From: Martinezella multihospitum
Lineage (GTDB): Bacteria; Pseudomonadota; Alphaproteobacteria; Rhizobiales; Rhizobiaceae
NCBI RefSeq assembly: GCF_900094585.1
Contig: NZ_FMAG01000004.1
Coordinates: forward strand, 372,001 to 436,000
Reading direction: 5' to 3'
DNA length: 64,000 nt
Notes under the pieces: model-generated
What the model was told of the DNA's origin: nothing
The model's input: the letters and a program-made list of their open reading frames with translations, nothing else
The model's database searches: none
In this document: positions 32,470 to 41,212 of the stretch, in pieces
Numbering within the stretch: position 1 is the first letter of the stretch
Layout: the number at the start of each line of letters is the position of its first letter
Made by a program: the position numbers and the translations under genes

Positions 32470-33423
32470 CTATTTGAGCGAAATAGTGCCCGAAGCGACA
32501 TCCGGAAGGGCTGGTATGATCCCGCTCTTGGCGTACCATTCGGCCACTTTGGCGATCTGTTCGATGTCGGCTTTGGAGACCGCTGTGGTCGGTACGGCAT
32601 TGTTCTCGCCAATTTTCTTCGCGAGATCGGCCGGCACATTCATTTCCTTGACCCAGATTGCTCCCGCTTCGGTCTTGTTGGCGACGGCCCAGGAGTTTTC
32701 CGACTTGATCACATCGAAAACGAGTTGCAGTTGGTCAGGCTTGGATTGGGCGAACGCCTTGCTCGCGACCAGGACGACGGCATTGTCCGAACGGATAGCG
32801 GCGCCATCGGCGACGACCTTGCCGTCATAGGCTTTCTCGGCGATCGTCAGGAACGGGTCCCAGGTGGCCCAGGCGTCGACATGACCTTGCGTGAAGCTCG
32901 GGCCGCTGTCGCTCGGGCTCAGATAGACACGCTCCACGCTCCTCGGGTCGACGCCGTTGGTCGCGAGGCCCTGCATGAGCAGATATTCGCCCGTGCCGCC
33001 GCGATTGACGGCAACTTTCTTGCCGGCAAGGTCTTTGATGGAGCTGATATTGGAATCCTTCTTGACGACGATGCCTTCCGAACCTGCGGCCATCTTCTGA
33101 TAGGCGAAGACGACGAGCGGAACTTTGGCCGCGAGTGCCGTGATCGCCGATGTCGAGCTGCCGGCGGTGATGTCTATGCTGCCGGCGTTCAGGGCTTCGA
33201 AGGCGGGGGCTGCCGCAGGAAAGGGACCGGCCCATTCCACCTTGATGCCTTTTTCGGCGAGTGCTTTTTCAAGCGTGCCACGTGATTTGGTGAGCGTGAT
33301 GTCATTCGGCCCGCGTAGCCAGCCGATGCGCACCACCTGATCCGCGGCATGGGCAGCGGGCGCGAGGTTCGCGATACCGGCTATCGCTGCCATGGCGATG
33401 AAGAATTGACGTTTCGTGATCAT
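32470..33423 (-). CDS. ssuA: Aliphatic sulfonate ABC importer binding protein
   Basis: The periplasmic binding protein of 317 residues has a Sec signal ending in APAAHA. The mature part (VVRIGWLRGPNDITLTKSRGTLEKAL, SIDITAGSSTSAITALAA, GHVDAWATWDPFLTIAEK) matches the SsuA/TauA group, which bind alkanesulfonates. ATG 33423 has AGGA just upstream. Unusually it is the last gene of its operon, after ssuD, ssuC and ssuB. It is convergent with the SDR gene. Confidence 0.88.
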   Translation of the reverse strand: MITKRQFFIAMAAIAGIANLAPAAHAADQVVRIGWLRGPNDITLTKSRGTLEKALAEKGIKVEWAGPFPAAAPAFEALNAGSIDITAGSSTSAITALAAKVPLVVFAYQKMAAGSEGIVVKKDSNISSIKDLAGKKVAVNRGGTGEYLLMQGLATNGVDPRSVERVYLSPSDSGPSFTQGHVDAWATWDPFLTIAEKAYDGKVVADGAAIRSDNAVVLVASKAFAQSKPDQLQLVFDVIKSENSWAVANKTEAGAIWVKEMNVPADLAKKIGENNAVPTTAVSKADIEQIAKVAEWYAKSGIIPALPDVASGTISLK

Positions 33424-33469
33424 TTTCCTGTTCCGATCTGCCGGGATGGCGTGCTTGGTAGCGATAATG

Positions 33470-34174
33470 TCAGGCATGCGAGGGTTCGACGCCGAGTTCG
33501 GTCAAAAGCTCGGCTTCGATGCGGCTTGCTTCCGGGCTGCTGCGGCGACGGGGATGATCGAGGTGGACAACGATCTCCCTGGTGAAACGGCCGTTTTCGA
33601 GCACGAGAATGCGATCGGCGAGCGTGATGGCCTCGCCGATGTCGTGGGTGACGAGCAGGACAGCAGGCCTGTGTTTCCGCCAGAGATCGAACACCAGCCC
33701 GTGCATGCGCAGGCGCGTCAACGCATCGAGAGCGGCAAAGGGCTCGTCGAGCAGCAGGAGTTCGGGCTCGCGCACGAGCGCACGGGCGAGAGCCGCACGC
33801 TGCGCCTCGCCGCCGGAAAGGGTGAGGGGCCAGGCACTTTGTCGATGCGAAAGGCCGACATCCTCAAGCACCTGCACGGTAATGGAGCGCGCATCCTGCC
33901 GCTTGACGCCGAGTGTGACGTTGTCGATCACGGTCTTCCATGGCATCAGCCTCGGTTCCTGAAACACGACGGAGCGCCGTTGGGGAAGTTGCAATCGTCG
34001 GGCCGGCGCAGCATCGAGGCCGGCAAGCACGCGCAGAAGCGTGGACTTGCCGGAACCGCTGCGGCCGAGCAGGGCGACGAATTCGCCCTTGGCAATCGTC
34101 AGATCGATGTCGTTGAGGATTGCGGGACCGCCGAAGGAACGGGTGAGGCCACGAATATCGACGGGCGGCGTCAT
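33470..34174 (-). CDS. ssuB: Aliphatic sulfonate ABC importer ATP-binding protein
   Basis: The compact ATPase of 234 residues has Walker A GRSGSGKSTLLRVL, Q-loop FQEPRLMPWKTV (the MPW is typical of SsuB/TauB/NrtD), signature LSGGEAQRAALARAL and Walker B LLLDEPFAALDAL. The GEAQR variant is also characteristic of SsuB. It overlaps ssuC by ATGA (34171-34174). Confidence 0.93.
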   Translation of the reverse strand: MTPPVDIRGLTRSFGGPAILNDIDLTIAKGEFVALLGRSGSGKSTLLRVLAGLDAAPARRLQLPQRRSVVFQEPRLMPWKTVIDNVTLGVKRQDARSITVQVLEDVGLSHRQSAWPLTLSGGEAQRAALARALVREPELLLLDEPFAALDALTRLRMHGLVFDLWRKHRPAVLLVTHDIGEAITLADRILVLENGRFTREIVVHLDHPRRRSSPEASRIEAELLTELGVEPSHA

Positions 34175-35007
34175 GCGATCACCTCCGGGCGCCAGCGCAG
34201 CGCATAGGCTTCGAGCAGCCGCACCAGACCGTCCGTCAGCAGTCCCATGATGGCGTAGACCATGAGGCAGACCACGATGACATCCGTCTGCAGGAAATCG
34301 CGGGCATAGGTGATGATGTAGCCGATGCCGCTGGACGCATTGATCTGTTCGCCGACCACGAGGCTGAGCCAGGCAACGCCGAGGCCGTATCGAACACCGA
34401 CCAGAAGGGAGGGCAGTGCGCCGGGGATGATGATGTGGCGGATGATGCCTGCTGTATCGAGGCCAAGTGTTCGGCCGGCTTCCACGAGTTTTCTGTCAAT
34501 GCCGCGAATACCGCCATGGAGTGTCAGATAGATCGGGAAAACCGTTCCGAACGCAACAAGGCCGACCTTCGGCGCTTCGCCAATCCCGAACCACAGGATG
34601 AAGAGAGGCAAGAGACCGAGAAAGGGCATGGCCTTCAGCATCTGAAGCGGCGGATCGATGGCGGATTCTCCGAGCCGGGAAAGACCCGCTGCAAGCGCCA
34701 GCGCGACGCCGACGACAAAGGCGATCGAGAAGCCGAACAGGACACGCAGGAAGGACACGGCAAGGCCCGTGATGAGCTCGCCCGACATGATCAATCGATC
34801 CGCTGCACCAAGGATTTCGCCGGGCGAGGCAAGAATGCGCGGCGACAGAACTCCCGTCATGCTGGCGATCTGCCAGGCTATGATGATTGCGACCGGCGAG
34901 ACGAGACGGACCGCAAATCGCGCTAGTCTTTTGCCTGCCGGTCTCTGTGACGGCGAACTGCCGATATCGCCGGGGACGTTTCGATCCATGGTCGAAATTT
35001 CAGCCAT
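34171..35007 (-). CDS. ssuC: Aliphatic sulfonate ABC importer permease
   Basis: This inner-membrane permease of about 278 residues has six likely helices and the SsuC/TauC-type loop KLVEAGRTLGLDTAGIIRHIIIPGALPSLLVGVRYG. It continues with VVGEQINASSGIGYIITYARDFLQ, typical of the sulfonate/nitrate group. ATG 35007 overlaps the ssuD stop by 8 bp and has GGTGGA upstream; a TTG at 35025 is the alternative. Confidence 0.92.
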   Translation of the reverse strand: MAEISTMDRNVPGDIGSSPSQRPAGKRLARFAVRLVSPVAIIIAWQIASMTGVLSPRILASPGEILGAADRLIMSGELITGLAVSFLRVLFGFSIAFVVGVALALAAGLSRLGESAIDPPLQMLKAMPFLGLLPLFILWFGIGEAPKVGLVAFGTVFPIYLTLHGGIRGIDRKLVEAGRTLGLDTAGIIRHIIIPGALPSLLVGVRYGLGVAWLSLVVGEQINASSGIGYIITYARDFLQTDVIVVCLMVYAIMGLLTDGLVRLLEAYALRWRPEVIA

Positions 35008-36133
35008 GTGCGGGCTTTCCACCAAGATCGCGATCGAACAGCGTCGACCAGGTGAAGTGCCTGCGTTCCGGTGCAGCGCGCTCGACGGGCAGCCGCGGCA
35101 AAACGAGTTCGCCGAAGCGATAGGCTTCTTCCAGGAGCGGCATGCCGGACAGGATGAACGTGTCGACTCCGACCTTCTGATAGGCCTCCAGCGTGCGGAT
35201 TACCGTGTCCGGCGAGCCGACAATGGCGGTACCCGGCCCAGGTCGTACGAGGCCGATCCCGGCCCATAGATTGGGGGAGATCTCAAGATCGCGCAGGTTG
35301 GCAGGCTTGATGCCGCCATGCATTGCGCTCATCCTTTGCTGGCCGACGGAATCCGTATTGGAAACGAAGCGCTGGTTGGCCGCGATCGCGGCGTCATCCA
35401 TTTGCTCGTAGAGGTCCGCAGCCGCTTCCCAGGCTTTTTCGTCCGTCTGCCGGACGATGACGTAGAGCCGGATGCCGTAGCTCAGCGACCGGCCGTGCGC
35501 CTCGGCGCGAAGCTTCACCTTGGCAACCTTGTCACCCATCTGTTCCGGGGTTTCTCCCCAGGAGAGGTAGGTCTCGACATGCTTGGCAGCGACTTCGATC
35601 GCGCTGTCGGATGAACCGCCAAACCAGAGCGGAGGCGGCTTTATAGCCGATCCGGCCGGAAGCGCGAGCTTTGCGCCTTCGGTCTGGAAATATTTGCCCT
35701 TATGCGTAACGCTTTCTCCAGCCATCAGCCGATGGAAGATCGTCAGATATTCGTCCGCCATCTGATAACGCTCGTCATGCGGCAGCATCATGCCATAGGC
35801 GCCGAGCATCTTGGCATCCCCGGAGACGACGTTCAGCATCAGCCGACCGTTGGAGAACTCCTGGAAGGTCGCAGCCATTTTCGCCAGCAGCGTCGGCGCG
35901 ATGAGCCCCGGATGGAATGCGATGAGGAATTTCATCCGCTCCGTATAGGGAAGGAGCGCGCCGGCAAGCGGCCAGACGTCATGGGCGCCGGTGGCAAACA
36001 ACGCGCCGGTGAAGCCGAGGTGATCATAGGCTTGCGCGAGCTGCTTGTAATAGCCGTAGTCGATGGTGCGCGATCCCTCGGCTTTCCACGGATAGGCGCC
36101 GTCCGGAGCGCACATGTACCAGAGTACGTTCAT
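35000..36133 (-). CDS. ssuD: FMNH2-dependent alkanesulfonate monooxygenase
   Basis: The luciferase-fold enzyme of 377 residues cleaves alkanesulfonates to aldehyde and sulfite using reduced FMN and oxygen. It shows the SsuD-like segments LIAFHPGLIAPTLLAKMAATFQEFSNGRLMLNVVSGD, PPLWFGGSSDSAIEVAAKHVETYLSWGE and TAIVGSPDTVIRTLEAYQKVGVDTFILSGMPLLEEAYRFGE. ATG 36133 follows the upstream gene's stop by one base. A flavin reductase partner (SsuE) is not present in the window. Confidence 0.92.
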   Translation of the reverse strand: MNVLWYMCAPDGAYPWKAEGSRTIDYGYYKQLAQAYDHLGFTGALFATGAHDVWPLAGALLPYTERMKFLIAFHPGLIAPTLLAKMAATFQEFSNGRLMLNVVSGDAKMLGAYGMMLPHDERYQMADEYLTIFHRLMAGESVTHKGKYFQTEGAKLALPAGSAIKPPPLWFGGSSDSAIEVAAKHVETYLSWGETPEQMGDKVAKVKLRAEAHGRSLSYGIRLYVIVRQTDEKAWEAAADLYEQMDDAAIAANQRFVSNTDSVGQQRMSAMHGGIKPANLRDLEISPNLWAGIGLVRPGPGTAIVGSPDTVIRTLEAYQKVGVDTFILSGMPLLEEAYRFGELVLPRLPVERAAPERRHFTWSTLFDRDLGGKPAHG

Positions 36134-36134
36134 T

Positions 36135-36983
36135 TCAGATCTCTTTGTCGCTTGTCGTCTCAATTGTCAGTCTGGCCAGCAGATCGCCATGCTCGAAAAG
36201 TGTGTCGGCTTCCGCTTGCTGCTCGCGGAGAAGTCTGGCGTCGACGGCACCCGCCTGCCAGTTCCGGCCCGAAACGACGCGCGTCCAGGCCCGCCGGTCC
36301 GTTTCGTCTCCATCTTTCGAAAGGAGGGAGGCCGCCTTTTCCGGGTCGGCTGTTATCTCCTTGCCGAGGCGTTCCAGCTCAGCGGCAAAATCGATCGCTA
36401 CCCCCCTGGAGAGGCTTCGCTCATGGATGGTCCAGAACAGGGAGCGGTTCGGAATAAGATCGCCGCAATGGGCAAGCACGCGGAACTCGCCGCTGAGCAA
36501 AGACTGTTCGAGATGCGGCGCCATGGCAATCCAGGCGGCAACCGCCCCGTCCTTCAGCGCGTCACGCGATGGCCCGGGCGCCATGTCCCGGCGCCGGATG
36601 TCGGCCAGGGTCAAGTCGGATTCTTCGAGCTGTTTGGCAAGGAAATAAGTGAGAAAGGAACCGTCGACCAGTGCGATGGCTTCCCCCTTGAGATCGGCAA
36701 TGCTTTCGATGTCGGAGGTTTTTCTGACCAGGATGGCGCCATTGGCCGGGCGGGGTGCCGATGCTGCGACATAGGAAACAGAAAGCCCCGATGCTGCGGC
36801 GAGGATGGGTGGGGTAGAGCCCGTTCCACCGATATCGAATTCGCCGCGAACAAGCTTTTCCGCTGTGTCGCGCCCTTCATGATAGAGGACGAATTCCGGG
36901 TTCATCGTGGCAAATGCCCCCGGCCAGAGGGATGCCAGATGAAGGTGCAGATTGTTCGGATGGTGGCCAATCCTGAAAGCCAA
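36135..36983 (-). CDS. SsuA-like binding protein without a signal peptide
   Basis: The 282-residue protein of the NMT1/SsuA-type fold has GEFDIGGTGSTPPILAAASGLSV, PRPANGAILVRKTSDIESIADLKGEAIAL, RRRDMAPGPSRDALKDGAVAAWIAMAPHLEQ and TRVVSGRNWQAGAVD. It begins directly with the mature fold (MAFRIGHHPNNLHLHLA) and has no hydrophobic signal. It starts from TTG 36983 with GAGGGA 6 nt upstream, and no longer start exists because the promoter palindrome lies just ahead. It is first in the ssu operon. It may work in the cytosol as a sensor or substrate carrier, or have lost export. Confidence 0.75.
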   Translation of the reverse strand: MAFRIGHHPNNLHLHLASLWPGAFATMNPEFVLYHEGRDTAEKLVRGEFDIGGTGSTPPILAAASGLSVSYVAASAPRPANGAILVRKTSDIESIADLKGEAIALVDGSFLTYFLAKQLEESDLTLADIRRRDMAPGPSRDALKDGAVAAWIAMAPHLEQSLLSGEFRVLAHCGDLIPNRSLFWTIHERSLSRGVAIDFAAELERLGKEITADPEKAASLLSKDGDETDRRAWTRVVSGRNWQAGAVDARLLREQQAEADTLFEHGDLLARLTIETTSDKEI

Positions 36984-37006
36984 GAGATTTCCCTCGTTGC
37001 CAATTG

Positions 37007-37024
37007 TTATATAAATTTATATAA
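37007..37024. promoter_or_regulatory. Perfect 18-bp palindrome, likely ArsR-family operator
   Basis: TTATATAAATTTATATAA is self-complementary over all 18 bases. It lies between the divergent ssu operon (start 36983) and the ArsR-type gene. AT-rich palindromes of this kind are bound by BigR/SqrR-type ArsR regulators. It runs into the first possible ATG of the regulator gene, implying the real start is downstream. Confidence 0.75.
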
Positions 37025-37038
37025 TGAGTAGAGAATTG

Positions 37039-37512
37039 ATGGCGAGAAATTCGACGCTGAAAATTTCGCGAGAAAGAGAAAACTATTCCCGTCAAATGCA
37101 GGGTCCGAAACAGATGACCAAGACTGAAGACGACAAAAGCCGCCAGCGCAGACCGCATGAGCCGAAGGTCAAATGTCGTGCGATCGGTGCGGCTTCGGAT
37201 TTCATGAAAGCCATGGCAAACCCGGTTCGGCTGGCGATCTTGTGCGTGCTCATGGAGGGCACAAGGACGGTGAGTGAACTGGAGGAGATTCTCGACGTCC
37301 ATCAGCCGACGCTTTCACAGCAGATCGGGGAGTTGCGAGACGCCGGCATCATTGTCGGAAGGCGCGTAGCGAAGGCCGTGGTCTATCGTCTGGCCGATCC
37401 TCGCGCGGGCCAGCTCATCGCTCATTTGCGATTGCTGTTTGCCGATTCCGAGGCCTCCGCCATATGGCGTGGAGCTCAATTTGAATCTGGCGCTACGGCA
37501 GAGATGGCTTAG
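37039..37512 (+). CDS. ArsR-family regulator, BigR/SqrR-like
   Basis: The winged-helix repressor has about 157 residues. The core AASDFMKAMANPVRLAILCVLMEGTRTVSELEEIL, the recognition helix HQPTLSQQIGELRDAGII and the wing VGRRVAKAVVYRLAD resemble BigR/SqrR/YgaV regulators, which sense sulfide or persulfide through two cysteines. The first cysteine is present (AILC). The second, expected near the C-terminal helix (LFC), is alanine (LLFAD), and an extra cysteine lies in the N-terminal tail (KVKCRA). The N-terminal tail is longer than usual. The start is uncertain: ATGs at 37024, 37039, 37096 and 37114 are all possible. Confidence 0.82.
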   Translation: MARNSTLKISRERENYSRQMQGPKQMTKTEDDKSRQRRPHEPKVKCRAIGAASDFMKAMANPVRLAILCVLMEGTRTVSELEEILDVHQPTLSQQIGELRDAGIIVGRRVAKAVVYRLADPRAGQLIAHLRLLFADSEASAIWRGAQFESGATAEMA

Positions 37513-37572
37513 GGGCGGCGGTCTCGGTCGAGAGGAAATCCGGACAAGCCTCTCCGATCTAGATATGCATCG

Positions 37573-38664
37573 TCACGCGGTCGGCGACCAGCCAAGGCTC
37601 GGGGCCACCGTCTGGGCGAGATCGGTCAGCAGCCTCACATTCTCCGCAAGACCGAAAGCGGGCGGCAGGAAGAGGACAATCTCGTCGGCCGCCGCCAGGC
37701 CGGGGTCCTTCAGCACCGCCTCGATCACTTGGTCGGGGGTGCCGTGGAAGACTGGAGAAATCTGGATGCCTGGAGGCTGAATGGCCGGCGCGGTTGGTTC
37801 GAGGGCGCCGCTGGGGCGGGAGGCTCCGATCCCTTTGGTTCGGCGCTCGAGGTCGTAAGCGGCGTATTTCTCCCGCAATTCGGTGGTGGTGCCGACCAGG
37901 ATCGATGCTGCGACCGTGACGGGCGGCGGCTCGGTGCCCTGCTTCTGGCGCCATGTCGTGCGGAAAGCGTCGATGGCGCGTGCCTGATACTCCCCGAAGG
38001 TTTCGCCTTCGGCGTGGTCGTGCTGTACGGTTCCCGAGATGAGCCCGATCCCGAGCTCGGCAGCCTGCACAGCCGAGCGCAGGCTTGCCGAACCCTGCCG
38101 GATACGGGACCGTAGCGTCGGGCTGTGCGGCGTCACACGCAGCTCTGTGCCTTCCGGAGCACCCTGGCCCGGACCACCGACAGTATGGAGAACCTCACCG
38201 GCGATTGCCGCCAGAAAACGCGCCTGGCGGCGTCTTGCCTCCGTGCGGACATCGGTATCGACCGAACCGAATACCGCATCGAAAGCTGCGTTGGCGCCCG
38301 TGGAGATGGCAAGCTCGAGCCTTTCGCCGATGAGGAGGTCGGCGGTGCCGGCCGCTTCGGCAAGCAGGATCGGGTCCTGGTAACGCATCGGGATGACGGC
38401 CGAACCTAGCGTGATGTGACTTGTATGTTGGCCGGCGGCAGCGAAGAACGGGATCGGAGAGGACAAGTAGTGATCGAAGTGGCGCTGATAGGCCCAGCCC
38501 GACTGATATCCCAGCCGCTCGGCCGCCTTGAACAGTTCTATCCCGTCACGCAGTCCCTGCGCCGGGCCGGCCTCATCGTTGAACGACACCCGGGTGTTGA
38601 AACCGAGTCGCCGCTTGGGGCGGAACGTCGCGGGCAGGGTGCTCGCAGGCGCAGCGATACTCAT
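37573..38664 (-). CDS. Luciferase-like flavin-dependent monooxygenase (LLM class)
   Basis: The 363-residue bacterial-luciferase-fold oxidoreductase has RLGFNTRVSFNDEAGPAQGLRDGIELFKAAERLGYQSGWAYQRHFDHYLSSPIPFFAAAGQHT, LGSAVIPMRYQDPILLAEAAGTADLLIGERLELAIS and FHGTPDQVIEAVLKD. These enzymes use reduced FMN and oxygen on small or sulfur-containing substrates. It is the last gene of a peptide-type ABC operon (43910 to 37573), overlapping the dual ATPase gene by ATGA (38661-38664). It probably attacks the imported compound. Confidence 0.85.
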   Translation of the reverse strand: MSIAAPASTLPATFRPKRRLGFNTRVSFNDEAGPAQGLRDGIELFKAAERLGYQSGWAYQRHFDHYLSSPIPFFAAAGQHTSHITLGSAVIPMRYQDPILLAEAAGTADLLIGERLELAISTGANAAFDAVFGSVDTDVRTEARRRQARFLAAIAGEVLHTVGGPGQGAPEGTELRVTPHSPTLRSRIRQGSASLRSAVQAAELGIGLISGTVQHDHAEGETFGEYQARAIDAFRTTWRQKQGTEPPPVTVAASILVGTTTELREKYAAYDLERRTKGIGASRPSGALEPTAPAIQPPGIQISPVFHGTPDQVIEAVLKDPGLAAADEIVLFLPPAFGLAENVRLLTDLAQTVAPSLGWSPTA

Positions 38665-40385
38665 GCGATCTTTTCCTGGCTAATGATCCGGCGGAATTGC
38701 GGCGGGGGTACCCGGGAAGCGCCGGCGCTCGGGATCGATTCCAGCAGCGACACAGTGTACGGCTCACGGGGGGTGTCGAAAATGTCCTTGACGCTGCCGT
38801 GTTCGACAATACGCCCACGCTGCATCACCGAGACGGTATGGGCGAGCTGGCGCACGAGAGCCAGATCGTGGGAGACGAATATGTAGGTCAGGCCAAGGCT
38901 CGCCTGCAGTGAAAGCAATACTTCGACAATGTCGGCCTGGACACTGACGTCGAGCGCGGACGTCGGTTCATCGAGCACGATCACATCCGGTTTCAAAACC
39001 AGTGATCGGGCAATTGCAACGCGTTGACGCTGACCGCCCGACAAGGCTTGCGGCTTGCGTGAAAGCAGGTGCTCATCCAGCCCGACATTGGAGAGCGCTT
39101 CGCGGACCCGCTCCGTCCGTTCCGCATGAGTTCCGATGCCGAACCTGTCGAGCGGCTCACGCACCAGCTGCTCGACTTTCCAGGTCGGATCGAGCGACGT
39201 GAAAGGATTTTGATAGACGAGCTGAAGGTGGCGCCATACCGAACGTAGCGACTGGTGTGATCGGCCGTTCAGCTTTTCTCCGGTGACCGAAATAGTCCCG
39301 CTGTCCGGTTGGTCGAGTCCGAGCAGCAGCCGGATTGTCGTCGTCTTGCCTGAACCCGACTCTCCGACCAGCGCGTGCGTCGTTCCTGCAGGCACCGAGA
39401 ATGAAACGTCATCGACGGCCGTCAGGAGCTTGCCGTCGACCGTGAAGCTCTTGGTGATGCCGTTGACTTCGATCTTTGGTGCCTTGCCGGAGCCGACATC
39501 AAGCAAACGGAAGCCGGGATCTCGGAGCTTGTGGTATCGGTCGGGGTTGAGGGCCGGAACGTCCGCATGCAGCTCCTTTGCGTAGGTGGATGTTGGTGAC
39601 GCGAAGACGGCCGCGGTGCTGCCGGCTTCCTGAACGGCACCATTCTTGAGCACCACCAGAGAATTTGCCCGTTCGGCTGCGATCGCGAGATCGTGGGTGA
39701 TGAGCAGCAGACTGATGGAGAGATCCTGCTGCAACCGCGAGAGCAGGTCGAGAATTCGCTTCTGGATCGTGACGTCGAGCGCCGAGGTCGGCTCATCCGC
39801 CACCAGCAGCAGCGGCCGTGGTAGGACCGCAAGGCCGATCAGCACCCGTTGAAGCATGCCGCCGGACAGCTGGTGCGGGTAGGAATCATAGACGCGCTGT
39901 GGATTGTCGAGCCCGACTTGTGCAAACGTTTCAAGGACAAGTGCCTTGCGGATTGCCCTGCTTGGCTCGTCGATGAGTGCTGCTGCTTCCATTGCTTGCG
40001 CGCCGATTGTCCGCACCGGATTGAGTGCGTTTCCGGGGTCCTGCGGAACGAACCCGATGGCCCGCCCGCGCAGCTGGCGGAAGCGGCGCTCGGAGAGCTG
40101 CAATATGTCCTGACCCTCGAATGCGATGCGGCCTGTTGCTTGCCCCGTGCGAGGGAGCAACCGCAGCACTGCCCGAGCGATGGTCGACTTGCCCGAGCCC
40201 GATTCTCCGATCAGCGCGAGGCTCTTGCCGCGACCCAGTTCGAACCCGACATTGCCAACGACCTCGGTCGGCCCGTAGGAGATAGACAGGCCGTCGATCT
40301 GAAGCAGTGGTGTTGACCGCTGCGGCAGCAGCGCGTTTTCACCGACATGAATGTGTGCTGCGTTTAGTCTATTTTGCGAAGCCAT
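38661..40385 (-). CDS. Peptide/nickel-type ABC transporter, fused dual ATP-binding protein
   Basis: The 574-residue fusion has two complete ATPases of the DppD and DppF kinds. The N half has GESGSGKSTIARAVLRLL and QLSGGMLQRVLIGLAVLPRPLLLVADEPTSALD. The C half has [50 protein letters not shown] and the typical AHTVSVMQRGRIVEHG. Such fusions (YejF/GsiA-like) power importers for peptides, glutathione or opines. It overlaps the end of the upstream permease gene by 22 bp. Confidence 0.92.
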   Translation of the reverse strand: MASQNRLNAAHIHVGENALLPQRSTPLLQIDGLSISYGPTEVVGNVGFELGRGKSLALIGESGSGKSTIARAVLRLLPRTGQATGRIAFEGQDILQLSERRFRQLRGRAIGFVPQDPGNALNPVRTIGAQAMEAAALIDEPSRAIRKALVLETFAQVGLDNPQRVYDSYPHQLSGGMLQRVLIGLAVLPRPLLLVADEPTSALDVTIQKRILDLLSRLQQDLSISLLLITHDLAIAAERANSLVVLKNGAVQEAGSTAAVFASPTSTYAKELHADVPALNPDRYHKLRDPGFRLLDVGSGKAPKIEVNGITKSFTVDGKLLTAVDDVSFSVPAGTTHALVGESGSGKTTTIRLLLGLDQPDSGTISVTGEKLNGRSHQSLRSVWRHLQLVYQNPFTSLDPTWKVEQLVREPLDRFGIGTHAERTERVREALSNVGLDEHLLSRKPQALSGGQRQRVAIARSLVLKPDVIVLDEPTSALDVSVQADIVEVLLSLQASLGLTYIFVSHDLALVRQLAHTVSVMQRGRIVEHGSVKDIFDTPREPYTVSLLESIPSAGASRVPPPQFRRIISQEKIA

Positions 40386-41212
40386 CGGCTGATCCTATTC
40401 ACAGAGAGGACGGTCGCGATCGTGATGAAGGCGGGCGCGTAGACCAGCCATGGCCATTTGAGGTAGTCCTTGCCGATCGAAATCAGCAAACCCCAATCGG
40501 ATGCCGGTGGCGGATCGCCGTAACCGAGGAAGGCGAGACTGGCGATTACCAGGATCGAGTCCCCGAACTGCAGCACGGCGAGCGGCAGCACGGAACGCGA
40601 TGCGTTCGGTAGCACATGCCGCCAAAGGATGTGCCAGCGCGAGCCCCCCGAAAGAAAAGAGGCCTCGATGAAGGTTGCCTGCCTGGTCTTGATGACCTCC
40701 GAGCGCATGACGCGGGCAAAGACGGCCACCGAGGAGATGCCCGTGGCGATGGCGGCGTTCGTGGTGTCGAAGCCGATGGCGGTGACGACGATGACGGCAA
40801 GCAGAAATTTCGGAACTGCAAGCAGGACGTCGACCAGGCGGGCGAGCACCGTGTCCACGCGGCCGCCAAAGAAACCGGCAAGCAGGCCGATGAGGCCGCC
40901 GGCGACGGCGCCGATGACGACGGCGATCAGCGCGCTCTTGACGGAGGAGGCCGAGCCATAGACGACGCGGGTGTAGAGATCGCGGCCCAGCTGGTCGGTA
41001 CCGAACCAGTGCCCGGCACTGGGGCCGAGCAGCTTTTGAGCGGGAATGCCGACTGCAGGGTTATGGCTCGTAAACAGGCCAGGCGCGAGCGACCAGGCGA
41101 TCACGATCGCTACGATCGCAAGCGAGAGTGCGACGGTCGCCGGCAATCGGAAACCGGCAAGTCGGCTGCCAACGGCAATGCGCGGGGAGGTGTTGGTGGA
41201 GACCAGGGTCAT
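40364..41212 (-). CDS. Peptide/nickel-type ABC transporter permease (DppC-like)
   Basis: The 282-residue inner-membrane permease has the DppC family's N-terminal extension and helix. It then shows HWFGTDQLGRDLYTRVVYGSASSVKSALIA, the hallmark TDxxGRD motif of this group. The coupling loop TFIEASFLSGGSRWHILWRHVLPNA follows. It overlaps the preceding permease by ATGA (41209-41212). Confidence 0.93.
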   Translation of the reverse strand: MTLVSTNTSPRIAVGSRLAGFRLPATVALSLAIVAIVIAWSLAPGLFTSHNPAVGIPAQKLLGPSAGHWFGTDQLGRDLYTRVVYGSASSVKSALIAVVIGAVAGGLIGLLAGFFGGRVDTVLARLVDVLLAVPKFLLAVIVVTAIGFDTTNAAIATGISSVAVFARVMRSEVIKTRQATFIEASFLSGGSRWHILWRHVLPNASRSVLPLAVLQFGDSILVIASLAFLGYGDPPPASDWGLLISIGKDYLKWPWLVYAPAFITIATVLSVNRISRWLRKID

